Shown here: in pieces, positions 51,224 through 64,000 of the stretch
How positions within the stretch are numbered: the first letter of the stretch is position 1
Layout of the letters: each line of letters begins with the position of its first letter
From: Trematomus loennbergii
Lineage: Eukaryota > Chordata > Actinopteri > Perciformes > Nototheniidae
Direction: 5' to 3'
Assembly (NCBI GenBank): GCA_012861695.1
Contig: JAAOOA010000033.1
Coordinates: 21,290,434 to 21,354,433, forward strand
Length of the DNA stretch: 64,000 nucleotides
Position numbers and translations under genes: made by a program
The notes under the pieces: model-generated
What the model was told of the DNA's origin: nothing
Seen by the model: only the letters and a program-made list of their open reading frames with translations
The model's database searches: none

Positions 51224-51344
51224 CGGGAAAGTTCATTCTGTGAGTTCAGCTGTGTGTCGGACCGGGATAGTTTTACCGGGCGTGCGTTTCCAGACTTCCA
51301 GAAGCAATGCCAGGATTTGGTGGAGCTGTGCCATAAAGCCGAAG
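51224..51344 (+). other. Exon-like open frame of an unrecognised gene
   Basis: A GC-richer patch with an open frame from 51,224 to a consensus donor (GCCGAAG/gtaaga at 51,345). Residues such as FPDFQKQCQDLVELCHKAE look like real protein. No ATG lies in the frame, and TAA precedes it at 51,221. It may be the first exon of a gene whose other exons lie beyond 64 kb, or chance. I do not recognise the product. Confidence 0.3.
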
Positions 51345-51355
51345 GTAAGAGACGG

Positions 51356-54114
51356 AGGGCCGGGGAGAGAGGAGCAGGTGCGGCGGGAGAACGGGCGTTT
51401 AGGGAGACTGCTAAAAAAAACTCCACCCTCAGGAGCTATCTGTAGTTTTGATTAATAGCAGCCCGATATTAAATACTGTATGTACATGGTCCCCACAACT
51501 CTATATCCTATGGACTTAACTACAGACTTCAAATACTAGACTATTATCTGTGGCTTCTCAGAGTTAATAAAGTTTTTTACGAAGTTCAATTTGAACAAAG
51601 AAGGACCCTTTAACTTTTACCACATTACATGACACTAGCTGAGAGTAGCTTTTATCCAAAGCGAAATTGCAATTAACCATGAGAATACAAACTAAGAACA
51701 GCAAAACTTATAATACATTATCTCAATAAATATGGTGGGAAGTTTCACCAAAGAAATTCACATTTTTATATTATTATAATCAAGTTTATGAAATACTGTA
51801 TACACATGCAAGGAATTTGCTTTTGTGTACAATGGTTCATACATAACGTTAGTAAGAGCGTTGTGAAAAAGGAGCAAATTTAAAACTATTTTACAATAAA
51901 TTAAATTAAATGAAGTGCTTACAAGAAAAATGAATATACACGTTTATACAACAAGTAAGACAACAAGAATATTTGTCAATTTACTCTAAAAAGGAAATAT
52001 GTGCAGTATTTAAAATGTAAAGTGAAAGAGCAGTGCAGTTATAGTAGAGGTGGTATTGTGCAGAAATGTAAAAAGTATATAGAGAAAGGTTAAATAGCAG
52101 TGTTACTGGCAGAGCTAATTGAAACACCTTATGGTAAAATAAATGTGCACCAAAATCTTCACCATATAGTAATATATGTAATGTTCTAGTATTATGGTAA
52201 TTTGTTCTCATGTCTACATCCACAACTGGAATAAGTAACATGTGGATCAGCACTGGAAACTGTACTAGTTATTCATCATGTGACATTTTGTTGATAACTA
52301 ACCTTATTTCTGTCCTGTTTGGTTGTTTGATAAATAGCATCAGCTTATCTGGTTTGAGGAAGCATTTTAAACTGGATAAGGTGAATTGATGTTTGTTTAC
52401 TGCTTAGAAAAACCCATTGATTTTATTCTGAAAGATCACCTTGTTTTCTCCCTGAAATGTGTTGATAAGGTTGAACTTTAACTGACATTTAACTGACATG
52501 AAGCATCCTTAATTTAGCTGATTGGTTGGCTCATACAGTTTCCCACTTGCCCCCCTTTTGTGCTCATGTCAGCCGAGGTTGCCGCTGCCAACAGGCGTGT
52601 TAGGAGATGCTGATGTGTGGGACAGGAGGTGATGACTGCTGATACACCCCCAGTGCCAACCCTTTACATTTCATTACGCACATGATATCATTTTCAGATA
52701 AGCATCCAAAAAGGCACTATGATCACTCTGTTGGTTTTGCTGTCTTTCGCTCATGCATGATTTTGTGGCATATGCTCTTCTTTTGATAGGTCACTTATAT
52801 TTACACATGTGGTGCTTAGGAATGAATAAGAATGAACACTACGGAACAGTTACCTAACACACATGAGTCAACAAAATAATGGCAAAACAAAAGCCTGGAT
52901 TTGACAAAGAATAAGGAGAGTCATTGTCCTCTAACACAGAACTTATTTTAGTGCTTTTATCATTGCAAGATAAAAAGATGGCACTGTTGAAGTTGGACAT
53001 ATGAGTCCTTGGGATGAAGATGTAATGGGAATTTTTCGAAATACTTTGACATATTATAACCAAATCGATTAAGCAAGAAAATAATCTGCAGATTTATCCA
53101 CAATATGAAGAATTGCTATTTGCAGTATCTGATACTTAGGACAGGCTTGTCTTGGTAGTTTCTCAGTACAAGGAAGACAATATGTTTAGAGGCTAAATCC
53201 AAGCTGTCCACCACTGGAGCTCACTGACACTTATCCTGTAATGCAACCCCCCTCCCACGTATGTGTCGGCTCAAGTAAACCAATGCTGCAGCATCGAAAT
53301 GCGCGCCATCACAGGTGCCACAGGACAAAAAGCCATACTACACCTACATTTCCCTCACATTTCCCCTACGTTCATTCAGTCCAACTGTACAGCGCATCAG
53401 ACTCTTAGTGAAACCTTTAAGGAAGTCAAAACCTATGGATGAATTACTGTTACTCATTTGGTCATAGCTTCATTATGCTACTATAATGAAACAAAAACAA
53501 TAGTATCAGAGATAATGTAGTTATATTTCACAACTATCAGTCACTACATTGTTTCATTTCTGGTTGGATTACTTTGTGTAACAATCGTATACCGGGAGGC
53601 CAAAGCAATTATTTACCAGCCGCTCTGTGAGTCTGTCTGTGTATGTGTGTGTGTGTGTGTTTTGCATATGAGCGAGGAGCCCGTGGGGTTCTGTTTTGTT
53701 TTCATTGACTCCCTCTCTATTGTGTGTTCAGGCCAGCCGGCTGCCTCTGCACATTTTGTTAACATGTGTTGGTCTAAACTTGATTGTCATGGTGGTGAAG
53801 AATAAAAGGCGCCCCAAAAATGTTTCAAACTAAAATATTAGTTTGTGAGTATAAAGCACAGTCTAGACTTGCTCTATACGAAAAGGATCATGAGACGCTT
53901 TATAAATAAAAATGTACTTGACCTGTTTTTTTTTACCTTAGCTGTAATGTACCATATATGTGAGTGTTTGGGTGTGATGACACCCAGTAAAGAACATTGT
54001 AAGAAATATGTTACATAGACTGGGTAATAAGTAATGATTTTCAAACTTAATGAGTCATGTTAGAAAAATAATTCCATTTCAAAGATTGCTCAAGGGGGTC
54101 AAGCAGTGATAGTT
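51356..54114. other. No gene seen
   Basis: Holds a SINE fragment (51,624-51,665) and a short GT repeat (53,640-53,662). No exon or RNA gene recognised. Confidence 0.4.
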
Positions 54115-54120
54115 GGGCAA

Positions 54121-55840
54121 TAGAGTGGCGCAGTAATTACGTATTTTTGTAAACAGTCCCGAAGTTAGAATCGCAAGGGCTCCTATCTACAAAAAGCAAT
54201 GGATTTTTCCATTAGAGTTCGGAAAATATTTGGCTAACAGACGTTTATGATACTTACAGGTTTTGTTCGGTATAATAGAGTGGTACAGGGATGACGTATT
54301 TTTGTAGGCCGACCCGGAAATAAACTGTGCATGGGTTCCCTCGACAACAAAGCAATGGGATTTCTCCATAGGATTTTGAAAAGAGCTCGAAATAAGGTCT
54401 GTGGAAAACGAACCTGTTTGATGAATGCACGTTTTGTTCAGCCGGATAATATCCACATGTCTACCGTACTTTTATAATTTTCGAATCATAAATCTAATCG
54501 CCAGAAGCAAAATGCTAACGTTATGCTATAAACAAACAGCTGAGTACAGCAGGGTCGCACGACTTCAACGTCACGCCAACTTAAGATCCATATTCAAAAA
54601 TACAGATTCAGAATTGTACAAGTTGAAGTGTTTGTTTTAACAGTTTGCAAGAGCGCAGGTACTTGCTTTCAAGCAGAACAGGGGCAAACAAACTTAGCAG
54701 GAGTGTTTACGTGTTCGGCGTAATGACGTACAACGTCCTTCACAACTTCTGTAGTCCTATTCAGCCACTTGTTAACAACCATCGTTTTTCAGACACGCAA
54801 ACTCTTCAAGAATCCCCAGTGGGGTCACTGCTGATGTATTTAATGTCGTAGAACAAAACGTGATCCGTCTCTTAAATTTGTGTCAACCACAGACCTTATT
54901 TCGAGCTATTTTCCAAAATCCTATGGAGAAATCTCGTTGACTCTGAGACAAGGAACCTGTAGTGTTAAAATGCTGACTCACTTCCGGGTTTTAGGACTCG
55001 TCACTGCACCACTCTATAATCTCCACATATAAACACCACATTGTGTGCAGTTGCCAAAATTATAAAAGCTAACGTTAGGCTCTATAAGAACTACATTACA
55101 GTCGCATGGCCGTTAGCAACAGCCGTTTTAAAGGTCACCTATTATGCAAAATCCACTTTTTTATGTCTTTTATATATAAACATGTGTCCCTCTGTGTAAA
55201 GAGATTCAGAAAGTTTCAGGAAAAAAATTTGCTCACTTTTTGTCCTGATCCATTTATATAAAAACCTGTCTGAAAATGATCTGATCAGATTTTGGCCACT
55301 TTATGATGTCATAACGATTTTTTGGCTTGTGTAACCATTAGCCAATCACCAACCAAGGTAACACCTCCACCTTATCACCTGAATCTCCTCCTAGAGCACC
55401 ATTGTGTTCTTTTTAACCAAATATCTCTCAGAGGGGCGTGGGGAGTGGCTCCTTATTTTCATCTAAAGTAACAGACAGAGAATCAGCACTTTTGAAACAG
55501 GGCAGAAACAGAGGGGATTATGGGTAATGCTGCAATGATCTGTTGGTGTTTGGAGGCAAACACTTCAGAGACATGTTTTGTATATATCTGAGACCTATTA
55601 TAAAGTCATGAAAAACAGTACAATAGGGGACCTTTAAAACACATAAAAAGCTTCAGACATTCACGAGTGGGTTATCTACTTTATGTTGTAGAACTAAACG
55701 TGAAAATCTTGTTAGCTTGTGTTAACCACATACAGATTTTTTAGGCATTTAACTTCAAAACACTTAAAAAAAACTGTTGACTTAAAATGCTAACTCATTC
55801 CCTCGTTTCAGGACTTATTCTTGCACCACTCAATAGAGCA
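54121..55840. mobile_element. Nested MITE cluster (TAGAGTGG ends)
   Basis: Outer ends TAGAGTGGCGCAG (54,121) and TGCACCACTC (to about 55,832). An inner copy runs from ATAATAGAGTGGTACAGGGA (54,273) to CACTGCACCACTCTATAAT (55,020). Both share ACGTATTTTTGTA and the AAAACGT/ACGTTTTGTTC blocks. A TTAA MITE is inserted at 55,128-55,637. Confidence 0.7.
55128..55637. mobile_element. TTAA-flanked MITE, copy 4
   Basis: TTAA at 55,128-55,131 and 55,634-55,637; ends AGGTCACCTATTATGC and AATAGGGGACCT. Sits inside the TAGAGTGG cluster, so it is the younger insertion. Confidence 0.87.
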
Positions 55841-55844
55841 GTTC

Positions 55845-58800
55845 CCTCAAAGTGCGAGCAGCAGTGTTGTTCCACTTTTTTACAATACACTACATTGTCA
55901 TATATCCCTCCTCACAGCCTGCACTATGTGTTTTATGTTCTGTGTGTTATTGGTGTTTCTCACAGTATCCTTAATATTGCATAACTGGTGTCCCTGTCTG
56001 TGAGTTCATGCTGAAGCTGAGACCGCTGTTCCTTCTAAGGTGACAGGCTGCCAGTGGCTGGGCACAGTGTCTCAGGTAATGGAAACCTCAGGAGCTGCTG
56101 TCTGCTGGCTGTCAGTTGGTTGTCTCCTGAAGCCTTTCTGTCCAGCTCACCTCGGCCCTGCAGCCTCTCTGTCCCCCACTTCTTCCTTTACAGTGAGTGA
56201 GCCCGCCTGAGGCACACATGGAGAAATCTTAGGAAAAGGAAGTGTTAGGTTTTTCAGCAGGGGCAGAATGACTCGAAGGGGAGAAACGAGAGCCCAGAAT
56301 GGGTTAGGGATGTCAAATGGATTATTTACCCCTAAATTAAAGTGATAAGAGAAGAATTACCCCGATATCTTGGATTGTTCTTAAATCTCACGATATGTAA
56401 TTGAATCTACAATCACTCTTATAATCCCGTGAGATAATGTAAGATGCAATCAAATGCAATATATGATTAAACGCAAGAATAATAAAACAGGCTTATTTCA
56501 ATAGCATAGTACACATTAAAAAGGTATGAGAATACACACTCACACCCAGTGTGTTGGTTGCTTCTGGATTGCCTGCTGCATCTGATCATGAATTGTTGCG
56601 CCCTCATTTTTAAATCTTTATTGTTGTTGTTGGCGGCACCTGCATGCTATTTGACATATTCCTGGATCCATCTTTTTCATATACTCACATATTTTTGTCA
56701 TATGGATTATCTATGTTTTTATTTGTTATTTTTTTCTGTAACAAGAAGCCCGCTTCGACAAATTCTCCTTTTGTGGTATTCGGCTATATATAAAACTTGA
56801 TTGATTGACATCTAAAAACGATTTCTACTTCATTATATTAGTAGGTATTGAGTTTTTCAGTAAACATTTATAATGAATGCTATAGTTTGCAGTGGTGATG
56901 ACTGCATTTTAGTTTTGGCCTATTGGAGACTGTAGGCGCAAAAACCAGACAGCAAAAACACAGTTTCCCACAAGTTTTAAAAAGTAAAGTCATCATTGAA
57001 AATTCACCATTGGACTGTACATGAACCAGAGAAACGGAGCTGAACCGTGGTGACTGGAAGTAGATCACTGTACCTGAGGAACTGTGCCGTAAACTAAGCC
57101 TCGTGCTCAGCCAAGCTTGCACTATTGCAGTCCAGATCGATGGTAATAAATAATTTCTTATTATTAATTAAATACACTGGTACTGATTGGAACAGTGTAG
57201 TTAATTAATGCGACTTCACTCATGGCAGAGTTATGATAAAGCTCGTTGAGAGTGTAACCTGGTTCAAAGGTAACATTTTGAAAAGTTCACTACATGGAAT
57301 TTAGAGCATATTTATAATGAATAAAATGCCTCTCCAATAGGGCTGTCCCGAATACCATTGTTCGGGCTCCGGATATTTAGTAGTAATCGCTGCTGATAAC
57401 TATTTCTATGGAAACAACGTGACGGAGATTAACGGAGAAAAGTAATATCTACATATAAAGACGGAGAAAGTAAACAATAAAGTTTATGGTTAAGTGTTAG
57501 CACGCCCCGAAGAGGCACAAGCTCTTACGTTGATATTGGAGATTTCAATAAATTCAATAAAAAAAAAAAAATAATATAAATAAATACGAATATCCGAATA
57601 ACGAAATTGAAACCCGAATAGTACTCCAACGAACGGATATTCGGTACGGGTACTCTACAAAGCTCTCAACAAATGGCGACAGCTAGGCTTTTGGCTAGCA
57701 GCTAACGGTGCTAACAGAGGAAACAGTACTGAAAGAGCTAGTGCTTATCTGAGGGGAAACCGAAAGGTATCGTCATTCCTTCTCCTATGACTATTTTAAA
57801 TTTGACAATTCATTAAGTTCCTGGGATTATAGAGTTTCATTTTTCAAAATAAATATTCTCTGTTTTTTATTCTTTCTATCTCTGACAGAAGGGAGACATT
57901 CTGACAATTCATAACCTGGATATCATTATAATCACTCTGGCTTTTAGTTATTCTCTCCAATTCTAAATAGCTTTCCTTTCATTTTGTTATAAAGAGTTGT
58001 ACTCTGATTGGTGTTTTGATGGCAGTCTTACTCTGAGACCGCTCACTGTTTCTGAGGGGGGGGCAGTTAGCCTCAGCACCAGCTGACATAGGGGCTCTGT
58101 ATACTGGGACCATCTCTTAACTTTGGAGGGCTTGCTTTTGGACATTTATTATAAATAGGGATCTGCCTAATTTTGCCATACATGCATCTGTTTTTTCTGT
58201 AAACTCGTAAAATATATCTGCAGCTTTCTGCATGTAAACATTCTGTTGGATGTTCGTGCCAGCAAATGAGCTATAATGAATGATCGACCCAGACAGCACC
58301 ATGGGCCGGATGTCACAATTGGAGATGGAAATGATTAAATAGTCTCATACCTCCTGATGCTGTTATCGTTATTGTATAACTCACGCTTTGGTCCATTTTA
58401 TGGTTACTTATGAAAAACTATTTCCTGCCAGGGCCCAGTTGTCACAGTACTCTTCGACTATGTCCAGCTGTTGTTGTAGTAGTTCATTAGGAGACAATAT
58501 AACAAGATTATTAACATAAAACAGACACTTCAACATTCTACTGTATTAAGAAAGATTAAGGCCAAGAGAAGCACATTGATCTTATTTATATATACGTTAA
58601 ATAAAGTTGGACTAACATTTCAACACTGGCAAACACCTGTTCTTTTGGTGAATAATTTGATTTGTTTGTCTCCAATTTTAACAATTTCCGTCCTTGATCC
58701 TCTCTGCTTCTGGGGCCAAGTATCCAACAAGCATGCAGCTCTTTTACATCAATGTGCCGTCATGTCTGAATGAAGCTATAATTAATATATCAGTGTTATT

Positions 58801-58920
58801 AAACCGTGTCTGAGAAGAACTAATGCCGTAATGTAAATTACACCCTGGGAAATCCAACTGAGAAACCAACCTGGCTGAGCTAGGGATGATTTTAGGAACA
58901 GTAACTGGTGGATCTGATGT
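55845..58920. other. No gene seen
   Basis: Includes an A13 run at about 57,560 and a G8 run at about 58,060. No gene recognised. Confidence 0.4.
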
Positions 58921-58924
58921 TTAT

Positions 58925-59080
58925 CAAATCAAATCAAATCAGGTTTTATTTATATAGCACATTTAAAAGCGATTTTTGGTCGAGCCAAAGTGCTGTACAT
59001 GTAATAAAAACACATTACTACAATCACAATAAACGACAATAAACAGATATATCTTAAAAACAAAATAAAAATAAAACACA
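58925..59080 (-). repeat. Inverted short repeat tail (ATCAA)n
   Basis: ATCAAATCAAATCAAATCAG, then AAAAGCGATTTTTGGTCGAG and CAAAGTGCTGTACATGTAAT; inverse of 50,430-50,530. Confidence 0.75.
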
Positions 59081-59099
59081 CGGAAAAGTCAGGAGTTTA

Positions 59100-62000
59100 A
59101 TGTGTAATCTGATGTGCACACTCGCTAAAATGTAAGTGAATTGTTACACTCACTCCTGTACCCAGTGACTAACATAACTTGTGTGTGTGACATGTTTTAA
59201 ACTTGTATAAACATTTGCAGAGACGGTGCTCTTTGGATAAACACTTAGCAGTTAACTTGATGACTCTTTAACAAACGCTGGTTCACACGTGTCCAAGATT
59301 TAGGGAATGTGTGTGTACAACTCTCCAAATGTTGTATTGATTCATTTGAAAAGGCTAATACTTGCCCCTATGGCTTCTTGTTGAAAGAGACATAACTAAA
59401 AAGGGGAAAACAATTTAAGAAAAGATGTGGCACAGTGTGGGGATTTGAAGTTAATATATGTGACATAAGGTAATGTTAACACAATCCAACAAAAACGTGA
59501 GGAAGGAAAACAGAACAGTGTATGTTTACAATGAAGATACCTTTAATGCCACATTAGTGGTTTGCCCAGTCTGTGTGTCTGTGTGGCCCGCTGGATTATC
59601 TTACACTCTGATTCATCAGGTTCATCGATCGGCCCATATCCGCAAGCCAAAGACTGCTTTACTTATTTAAGAGAAGGATCGCTTTCCTTCCTTATCTTTA
59701 ACTGCAAAAAAAGCGTCTGTTTAACTGTCTTGATTTGTGTCTAACTGGAACAGACATTGCTGCGTCTTTCAAAAAAATAAAACACAGACAGTTCTGTGGT
59801 TAAGCATTTATCATCTCATTGCCTTGGTTTGACGGCTGTTTCTCAAGTAGCAGGCAGGTTTTTCAGTGAAATAGCCTAAATGATCCCTCTGTAAATACCT
59901 GACAAGCACCTTCACTTCCCAATTCACACACCGTACACCTTGACTCTTTAGGATATATAAGGTAAAAGGAGAAAAGGTTAAGACAACGCTGTGGACGGCA
60001 ATTGAGTCACTCAGGTCCTGTGTACATGAACCTTTGTGTTTGTAGAGAGCTTCAGTAATGCTACACTCTCTGAATTCTTGCATGGGGCCTTACTGGGTGA
60101 TTGAGTCTTTAAGATTGAGTAGAAACGCTTACTTTGATTGGCCGCCTGTGAAATTGATACATGGTATGTCATTGGTTTACCTGTGCATAGAGCTTACATC
60201 CTGGAAAGGTGATCTTTGTCAGTGTTAATGTTCAAGCCACTCGGTCAATGCAGTTCTTCCTGTGGGTGATGGGTTGCTGATGGAACAGTTGTGTGAGTGT
60301 GTGACACATTTCAGGTCTGTGTTTCTGATCGAGCTGTCAATTTGGATCTATTTCCTAAACCTTTTTTTTTTTTTTTACACAAATAATGCTTAGGTTACAT
60401 CTTATTTGAAATGTAACCAAAGCTGAAAGAAGGTGGATTAAATCGCAAGGGTTGTACGTGAACATTTAGAAGTAGCCACTTGTTTTCTATGTTTAAAATA
60501 CTTTGATAATATTGATCCGAAGTTCTTTTAAGAATTCTTATTTTACTATCTATTTGGGAAATTATTCTTGTTTACGTTTTGTAGATAATCAGATTCAGTA
60601 CATTCAATGACAAAGCAGACAGATATTGCATCACCTTGTGTAATGTTTACAATGCACATCATTAACGTCTGTCAGTTCAAGATATAACCAAGTAATTACC
60701 AGCAACTTTCGTAGGAATTATTCATTTCAATGAAAGATGCGCACTAGGCCAAAATGACTCAACTTTCAGGTTTAATATTACCCCAGTATTCTCTGGCCCA
60801 AGTCCCCAGGAAGTGAGTAAAACACCGATGTGCGTGCTCTATGGGCCCAGATACGAGTTATAGAGGCAGGCCATTTTGGCACCACTAAGCAACTTACATA
60901 CGTAGGAATGAACGGGGCCCCGCCCCAATGCTGTGTCCAGTTCTCTTTATACATCAATGCTCTGAACCTTCAGGTCATCTTCTGCACCCAGTTGGCCAAT
61001 AGGCCTTCTTAAGCCCGCCTCCCATCTGCTTTGCACTTCAGTTCTTGGCCTACTTAGATAAAATAGAGGAGTGAAAACTCTGAATTTGGCTACCAGCACA
61101 TTTTACAACTATTAGGATATCATTATATAAATAATGGCTATTTAAGTGTCGCTCTGGAAGGTTGTATTACCTAAAACTAAAAAACATACACTGATTTACA
61201 GACTTGTCTTTTCCAATGTCAGACAATCAATAGGAAACATTTAGTTTTCTGCCCTATGGCATCATGTGACTGACACAGAAGTTGTTAATCCATGGTTTGG
61301 CCCCTACGAAAAGTAGCAAGAAAACCCTGCCCCTTTAAATAAAAAAAAACAGAACAATGAACTGCTCTCTGAAAAGAACAGAGCCCATAACTTTCAATGA
61401 GCCGTAATTCACATCACTACTTTAAAGGGAATGATTGTAAGTCACTGTGTGTCACAAATATTCTTGTACGTTAAACATCAGAAGCAAATGTATTTCCTAT
61501 TTATTTATGCTTGATCAAATAATCAGTGTCACCCTAACACCTGAGTTTTTGGCTTGTGAAAAGCAGCATCCTGACACTAACCGACTTTCAGGGTACAGGA
61601 AATATTAAACTGTAAAAGGTGCTAACTCAAGGCAATCACTTATCAGTGGTGGTGAGAGATGTGGAAGTGTCAGATGCAGAAAGAGGAGAAAAGCTGTCAC
61701 TCAGCTCACTGTTCCAGTGTGCTGAGAGGACAAGGAGACATGTCAACAACCCTCAACCCCCTTCTACCACGCATCAGAAAGGCTGTTCTTCATGTCCTTT
61801 ACCACCCTCAACTTTATACATGAACATGGTTGACTTTAACATATTTGGAACCTCTAGCCATAATAGTTAGACTTTTAAATGTCCAGTGAAAATTGTTCCT
61901 TGAGAAAAATCTAAAAATATTTACTTGAAACTTGGCAGAGGAAAGCTCTGATCAGTTTATTTAATCTCTTATGGGAAAGACTTAAGAAGTCCTCCCTTCC

Positions 62001-63285
62001 GGCTGATAAATCCAATTTGTTCCTCTTCAGAAAGATTTTGTGCTGCCTGTAGGTAACATGAAAGGAAGAGATATCCTGCGATATTTAGGTGGATGCATCA
62101 ATCAATAATGCATCCAGCTCTTCCAGCACTTATGTATTGCCTCAGCTTCTTACTACAGGTTATCCATGAAAAAATGCACCTCTTAATATACATGACAAAT
62201 CTGCTTCTGGACCTTTCACATGTCACACTCGTGTTAGACCCTGGGAAATAGTACAGGATGTTCACAGAGATGATTTCCTGTAGCCCAGGTTGTACAACCA
62301 AAGAAACCACAACAAAAACCCGGTGCTCAAACCAGCAACAACATCAGATATCTTTTGGGCCAGCATATAAGAATTGATTTAACAGGAATATGTATAACTA
62401 TTATTATCTCCCTGCTTGGTCGAATATCACTCTTGTGCACTATTGTTATCCAAATATGACCATTGAGGAAGTTTTTTTGGTGAGCCCCCCCCCCCCAGCA
62501 CCCACTGGTGTAAGGTGGCCCTCTGTCTGAGGTCGTGGTAACCATAGCAGGCCTTGGAAAGTGAAATGCGATGCGGCGGAGTTTCTGAATCACAACTCCA
62601 TAATGAGCTGGCAGAGCCCGAGCAGCATCAAAGATGCAGCACCCCAGTATCTGTTTCAACTCACGCTGCACAATAGTGCAGTGTCACCTGTACAGGAGGA
62701 GGGTGGGGGTGGGGGGCAGTATCCGCACAGATAGACTAAAAGCTTTCAATGACCTGCTGTACTCACACCCAAACATCCTCACGGTGCCGGCTGCAGCTGA
62801 ACACGCGTCTGCTTTGTTGATGTCTGCTCTGACATTATGCAGCCTACCTTCAATCCAATACTCACATACAACTCAAATAACTCATTTTTCAAGTGAGATA
62901 ATAAGTAATACATTTTAGCATCAACACTTATTGTGTTCAGATAATATAAACACATGTATTGCCTTGCCTGTGGTTAATATTTAACTGCTTTTGCAATATC
63001 AAGTAGTATATCACAGTTAAAGAGTATATTAAACAGGAACAATATCATTAAGACGTTGCTAGAAGTAAACATCATGACTCAATTAGCTATGGGAATGCTT
63101 ATGTAACTCACCAGTGATGGTTGTTGAGCAGGACAATGACAATGTGAGGTTATCTTAATTTTCAATGATATAGATACAAAAAAATAAGGTAGGTTATTAA
63201 TATAAAAAATGAACAGCCGTGGCAGCGAAGTTGGTGTTGGTTTTTTTCACCTTGTGTGTCTGTTGCAACAGTAAAATGTGCACCT
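59100..63285. other. No gene seen
   Basis: Contains a T14 run (60,361) and a C13 run (62,486). I found no supported exon on either strand. Confidence 0.4.
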
Positions 63286-63299
63286 GGAGACACCAACCC

Positions 63300-64000
63300 T
63301 TAACTTTTTTCGCATTTTGTTATGTTAAAGCCTTATTTCAAAATGGATAAAAAAAAAAAGATTCTCAACATTCCACACACAATACCCCATAATGACAAAT
63401 AGAAAACGTTTTTAAAGATTTTTCGCAAATGTGTTAAAAATAATAAAATGAAATATCACATGTACATAAGTATTCACACCCTTTGCTTTGACACTGAACA
63501 TTGAGCTCAGGCGCATCCCGTTTCCACTGATCATCCTTGAGATGTTTCTATAACTTGACTGGAGTCCACCTGTGTAAATTAAATAGATTGGACATGACTT
63601 GGAAAGGAACACACCTGTCTATATGAGGTCCCACAGTTGACAGTGCATATCAGAGCACAAACCAAGTCATGAGGTCCAAGGAATTGTCTGTAGACCTCAG
63701 AGACAGGATTGTATCAAGGCACAGATCTGGGGAAGGGTACAGAAAAATGTCTGCAGCATTGAACGTCCCAACGAGCACATTGGTCTCCATCATTTGCAAA
63801 TGGAAGATGTTTGAAACCACCAGGGCTCTTCCTAGAGCTGGCCGCCCAAACCAAACTGAGCAATGGGGGAGAAGGGCCTTAGTCAGAGAGGTGACCAATG
63901 ATGGTCACTCTGACAGAGCTCCAGTGTTCCTCTGTGGAGATGGGAGAACCTTCCAGAAGGACAACCATCTGTGCAGCACTCCACCAATCAGGCCTTTATG
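63300..64000 (+). mobile_element. Tc1-like transposon, 5' part, cut by window edge
   Basis: Starts with the familiar fish Tc1 leader (TTTTCGCATTTTGTTATGTT, CACACAATACCCCATAATGA, ACATAAGTATTCACACCCTT, CACACCTGTCTATATGAGGT) and continues into the transposase. The left inverted end is not sharply visible. Confidence 0.88.
63669..64000 (+). pseudogene. Tc1-like transposase, frameshifted
   Basis: ATG at 63,669-63,671, then SKELSVDLRDRIVSRHRSG, RKMSAALNVPTSTLVSIICK, WKMFETTRALPRAGRPNQTE and RRALVREVTN: the paired-like helix-turn-helix DNA-binding part and GRP linker of a Tc1 transposase. At about 63,895-63,900 a few bases are missing; the family sequence (VTLTELQCSS, TTICAALHQSGLY) goes on in another frame. 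The catalytic DDE part would lie beyond the window. Not functional as printed. Confidence 0.85.

Overview
This window looks like nuclear DNA of a teleost fish. It has long introns with GT/AG boundaries, three vertebrate genes with fish-type sequence, and a dense load of fish-type MITEs, LINE tails, SINEs and a Tc1 element. The species cannot be named from the sequence. The genes are split across many short exons, so the exon maps below come from reading splice sites, reading-frame phase and protein motifs directly.

Layout. 1-21,350 (+): the 3' three quarters of mark4 (MAP/microtubule affinity-regulating kinase 4), from the kinase alphaC exon to the terminal KA1 exon and 3'UTR; the 5' exons lie before the window. 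21,510-26,140 (-): ckm, muscle creatine kinase, complete with TATA promoter, tail to tail with mark4 (about 170 bp between the two poly(A) signals). 26,200-44,100: intergenic DNA rich in repeats (hairpin MITEs, a decayed LINE, TTAA-flanked MITEs, a palindromic MITE cluster, GCTGG minisatellites). Inside it, at 40.8-42.9 kb, lies a possible unrecognised spliced transcript. 44,176-49,142 (+): nccrp1, an F-box-associated (FBA) domain protein, complete in six exons. 49.5-64 kb: LINE tails, a GC-richer exon-like patch at 51.2 kb, a nested MITE cluster at 54.1-55.8 kb, long featureless stretches and a broken Tc1 transposase at the right edge.

How the genes relate. The three proteins have separate jobs: MARK4 phosphorylates microtubule-associated proteins, creatine kinase M buffers muscle ATP, and NCCRP1 is a glycoprotein-binding FBA protein described in fish cytotoxic cells. 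They are neighbours by synteny, not by pathway; the human orthologues all lie on 19q13.

Most notable. The last mark4 exons are read in two frames by alternative splicing, as in human MARK4S/MARK4L. Three coding exons (two in mark4, one in ckm) carry small frame-breaking indels, mostly in C or G runs; because ckm must work, these look more like consensus errors than gene death. TTAA-flanked and TAA-flanked MITE families recur through the window, one sitting directly against a mark4 splice acceptor.
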